From: Candidatus Acidiferrales bacterium
Lineage (GTDB): Bacteria; Acidobacteriota; Terriglobia; Acidiferrales; UBA7541
Direction of reading: 5' to 3'
Assembly: GCA_030037525.1 (NCBI GenBank)
Contig: JASHRC010000274.1
Span: forward strand, 1 to 36,473
Length of the DNA stretch: 36,473 nt
The notes under the pieces were generated by a model. The model was not told the DNA's origin and ran no database searches. It worked only from the letters and a program-made list of their open reading frames with translations. The translations under genes and the position numbers were made by a program. Below are positions 33,953-36,473 of the stretch, piece after piece (positions within the stretch are counted from its first letter, which is position 1; each line of letters starts with the position of its first letter).

Positions 33953-36473
33953 CGCCGCCTGCCAGTTCAGCACTACGGTGAACGGAGCTTGGCTAGTTTC
34001 CACCGGTGCCGCAAAAAGGAAGCGCTTGCCATCCGGCGCCACGTCCCACGACTGCCTAAATACCGAACGCAGTCTGTTTCGCGGGACCTGGAAAAGAACT
34101 TTGGGAACCCCTGCCCGGAATACTGGAGTCGTTGCAATCTCGACAGCCATCAGTTTCTCGTCCGGTGTAAGGTAGTACAAACCATTGCCATCCCCATTCC
34201 ACCGAGGTTCAGTTCCTCCTCCTATGGAGATTAGCCACTTCCCCTCGCCATCCGAAGCCGTCCCAACAAGATCAGGCGAAAACGTCCGCACATAAATCTC
34301 CTCGCGGCCGGATTCGTCAGAGACATAGGCGACGAAGCGCCCGTCGGGCGAGAACTGCCCCTCGCCGTTATTAAACCCCGTACACAAGAAGGGAATTGGT
34401 TTCTTATCACCTTCGAATGAAAGCACCCATAATTCTTTCCTTTTTGTCCTCGGGTCCGACGTCGAATAAAGCAGGAAACGTCCGTCGCGTGACCAGTTCG
34501 TCGGATGCTTGTTCTCGCTCGACTTCAGCACAAGCTCTTCATCCCTCACCCCGCTGGTGGACCTCTGATACAGATCGGATGCGCCGCCCCCAGTTCTGGG
34601 GAAGATTATTCGGCTCGCGTCCGGCGACCATGCGCCAGGGAGGGCATACGAAGCACCAAAAGTGAATCTTGCGCTTGTGCCCCGGGACAGATCGACCACC
34701 CATAGAAATGCTGTCGGCGCACCGCCGTCGAGCCGCACGACCGCGGCTCGAGTTCCATCCGGAGAGAGGCTTACACTCCCGTAGTTAGCCGGTTCCCCGA
34801 CAATACCGACTCGTCTTCCTCGCTGGTCAAGCCAAGTCAGCTGGTAGGCTCCGCCCGTCCTGTAAACCAGCACACCATTGGTTGAGGCTGAGAAAAGTCC
34901 GAAGGCTAAAACGGACCCAAGCCGCTCAGCGATGGTGATTGGCTCGCCTGAGAGCTCCAGGCGCCGGGAATCGAACAGCTGCGCCATCAGCATGTGCTCG
35001 CGCATGAACAGCAACTGCCCTGTGGTGCCCTCGAACGATGGGACATAGCACACTCCTAGATCCGTCGCCAGCAGTCGTTTTAAATTTTGCTCCTCGGGCT
35101 TGACATCGAGAGAGCCGATATAGACGCCGCTGTGCTCGCCCGCAGCCGAATACCGCAAGTAAACGAAATGTCGGCCATCGGGAAGCAGCCACGGCATAAC
35201 GTGCTGAATTTCCCCGCGGGATGGGTCGAGAGTGGTCACAGGAGAAGCAAATCCGCCGTTCGCCTGAACCCGCATGATCACACCCCCACCCGGCCCGAAG
35301 ATGATTACGTCATCACGGTTCCACGAACCTCCCACTGCGGCGAGCGCGAGATCGCACAACGTTTGCGCTGGCCCGCCAGCGATTCCAATTCGCTTGAGTT
35401 TTCCGCCAGCACTAAAAGCAATGTGTCGGCTATCGGGAGACCATACAAACGGCGGGATATTGGGAGATTCCGTGCCGAGCAGCGGGCGCGCTTCAAGCGA
35501 ATCCAGAGGGCGTATCCATAGTCGTAGAACGCCATCGGAGCCCGTCGCGGCAAAGGCTAACTGCCGGCCGTCGGGCGAGATCCCGAACACGCTCGTCGCT
35601 ATCAACACCACCTTCTCCGGCAACACAATTTCTAAGCGCATGAGCCCAGCGGCAGGCAGCTTTTCGCGGTCAGCAGACACCGGTTCTGGCGTGCCTAATA
35701 GAACTTCGTCGAGCGAAATGCGCGCGTCGCCGATGTCGCGCAATCGCTGTTTCGGATCCTTTTGCAAGCAACGTTGAAGCAAAACGCGCACGCGGACTGG
35801 CGTCGCTCCGGGAAGTTGCGACCAATCGGGGTCCTTCATGATTACTGCTGCCAGCGTGTCGGTTACCGTCTCGCCCGTAAACGTTTGTTTGCCCGTCAGC
35901 ATTTCGTACAGCACGCAACCGAACGCCCAAATATCCGCACGGCGGTCCACGGGCTTGGCCTTTGCTTGCTCCGGTGACATGTATGCGGCTGTCCCCAGCA
36001 GAACTCCCTGCTGAGTCGCCATGCGGCTAATCGTGGGAGAGGTGGAGATGTCGATTGCGGCGGGGTCGCCTTCCAGAGCCTTCGCCAAGCCAAAATCCAG
36101 CACCTTGACGGTGTCATCTGCGGCCACCTTGATGTTCGCAGGTTTCAAGTCACGATGGATGATTCCGCGCTCATGAGCGTATTCGAGAGCATCGGCAATT
36201 TGCCTAGCGATACGAACTGCCTCATCGACAGGAACGGGTCCCTGTTTGATGCGGTCGGCGAGCGTCGGCCCTTCCGCCAACTCCATCACCAGGGCGCGTG
36301 TGCTGCCCGAGTCCTCGAGTCCGTAGATCGTCGCGATGTTTGAGTGGCTGAGAGAAGCGAGAACCTTGGCTTCGCGCTGGAAGCGGGCCATGCGATCGGC
36401 GTCGCGGGCAAAGGTGGCAGGAAGGACTTTAATGGCTACGTCACGGCCTAGCTTGGGATCACGGGCGCGGTAG
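33941..36473 (-). CDS. Ser/Thr kinase with TolB-like propeller but no membrane helix, N-terminus cut off by the window edge
   Basis: About 843 residues are visible; the gene runs off the right edge in its glycine-loop region, so roughly 26 N-terminal residues are missing. The first visible residues are '[18 protein letters not shown]'. 'HRDLKPANI', the DFG motif and '[10 protein letters not shown]' are intact, and the kinase domain is very similar to that of the copy at 30403-33024. After '[17 protein letters not shown]' the protein goes directly through '[20 protein letters not shown]' into the propeller ('[19 protein letters not shown]'). The other copy has a proline-rich linker and a membrane helix here. 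About 35-40 residues including the helix are absent without a frame change. The product is predicted to be entirely cytoplasmic. It ends 'NWQAALKK' and overlaps the start of the collapsed copy. Confidence 0.93.
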   Translation of the reverse strand, partial: YRARDPKLGRDVAIKVLPATFARDADRMARFQREAKVLASLSHSNIATIYGLEDSGSTRALVMELAEGPTLADRIKQGPVPVDEAVRIARQIADALEYAHERGIIHRDLKPANIKVAADDTVKVLDFGLAKALEGDPAAIDISTSPTISRMATQQGVLLGTAAYMSPEQAKAKPVDRRADIWAFGCVLYEMLTGKQTFTGETVTDTLAAVIMKDPDWSQLPGATPVRVRVLLQRCLQKDPKQRLRDIGDARISLDEVLLGTPEPVSADREKLPAAGLMRLEIVLPEKVVLIATSVFGISPDGRQLAFAATGSDGVLRLWIRPLDSLEARPLLGTESPNIPPFVWSPDSRHIAFSAGGKLKRIGIAGGPAQTLCDLALAAVGGSWNRDDVIIFGPGGGVIMRVQANGGFASPVTTLDPSRGEIQHVMPWLLPDGRHFVYLRYSAAGEHSGVYIGSLDVKPEEQNLKRLLATDLGVCYVPSFEGTTGQLLFMREHMLMAQLFDSRRLELSGEPITIAERLGSVLAFGLFSASTNGVLVYRTGGAYQLTWLDQRGRRVGIVGEPANYGSVSLSPDGTRAAVVRLDGGAPTAFLWVVDLSRGTSARFTFGASYALPGAWSPDASRIIFPRTGGGASDLYQRSTSGVRDEELVLKSSENKHPTNWSRDGRFLLYSTSDPRTKRKELWVLSFEGDKKPIPFLCTGFNNGEGQFSPDGRFVAYVSDESGREEIYVRTFSPDLVGTASDGEGKWLISIGGGTEPRWNGDGNGLYYLTPDEKLMAVEIATTPVFRAGVPKVLFQVPRNRLRSVFRQSWDVAPDGKRFLFAAPVETSQAPFTVVLNWQAALKK

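Noticed and set aside
1-36473. CRISPR array, phage module, toxin-antitoxin or restriction system
   Set aside because: No spaced direct repeats and no cas, integrase, capsid, methylase or toxin-antitoxin genes were seen. The only mobile traces are two short transposase relics.

Overview
The window looks like a chromosomal segment of an acidobacterium, probably class Terriglobia. This is inferred from gene content, not from a marker gene. The main clues are several serine/threonine kinases fused to TolB-like propellers, a secreted protein with a carboxypeptidase-regulatory-like domain, an Ig-like/propeller lipoprotein, and signal-peptide proteins of the 'F.GTWKL' type. No rRNA, intact tRNA, CRISPR array, phage module or complete insertion sequence was found.

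Layout. 1-3.2 kb: edge of a SnoaL-like protein, a small membrane protein, and the threonine-catabolic pair tdh-kbl on the minus strand. tdh has a perfect inverted repeat upstream. 3.6-5.7 kb: a secreted beta-helix protein, then a decayed metallophosphoesterase pseudogene (two stops, one frameshift) and a doubtful small ORF. 5.7-9.6 kb: a PilZ-domain protein, an ACSF2/FadD-type acyl-CoA ligase and a periplasmic serine hydrolase. 9.9-15.0 kb: a di-heme oxidoreductase, an Ig/propeller lipoprotein and a carboxypeptidase-regulatory-like protein. 15.6-18.4 kb: a tight histidine kinase / Rcp1-type receiver / receiver-GGDEF operon. 18.4-21.8 kb: an IS630-type transposase relic, a secreted protein, a TfoX-N-like protein, a VOC protein and a DUF3592-like membrane protein. 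21.9-26.7 kb (minus): a kinase-TolB protein, a small secreted protein and pobA. 27.4-29.9 kb: a large hybrid histidine kinase, with a second transposase relic upstream.

The most unusual region is 30.1-36.5 kb on the minus strand, a tandem array of receptor-like Ser/Thr kinase genes. In transcription order it holds: a kinase that runs off the right edge and has lost its transmembrane segment; a kinase collapsed by an internal deletion; a small unrecognised protein (141 aa); an intact membrane kinase; and a 106-codon kinase stub. Kinase stop codons overlap the next kinase start as ATGA at two junctions, and the same 14 bases occur at both. This points to a translationally coupled cassette that has been duplicated and is being eroded by recombination between copies.

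Together the genes suggest a soil-type heterotroph. It can degrade threonine to glycine and acetyl-CoA, activate fatty acids and hydroxylate 4-hydroxybenzoate, and it has abundant signalling (phosphorelay, c-di-GMP, Ser/Thr phosphorylation). All functional calls come from reading motifs; no database search was possible.
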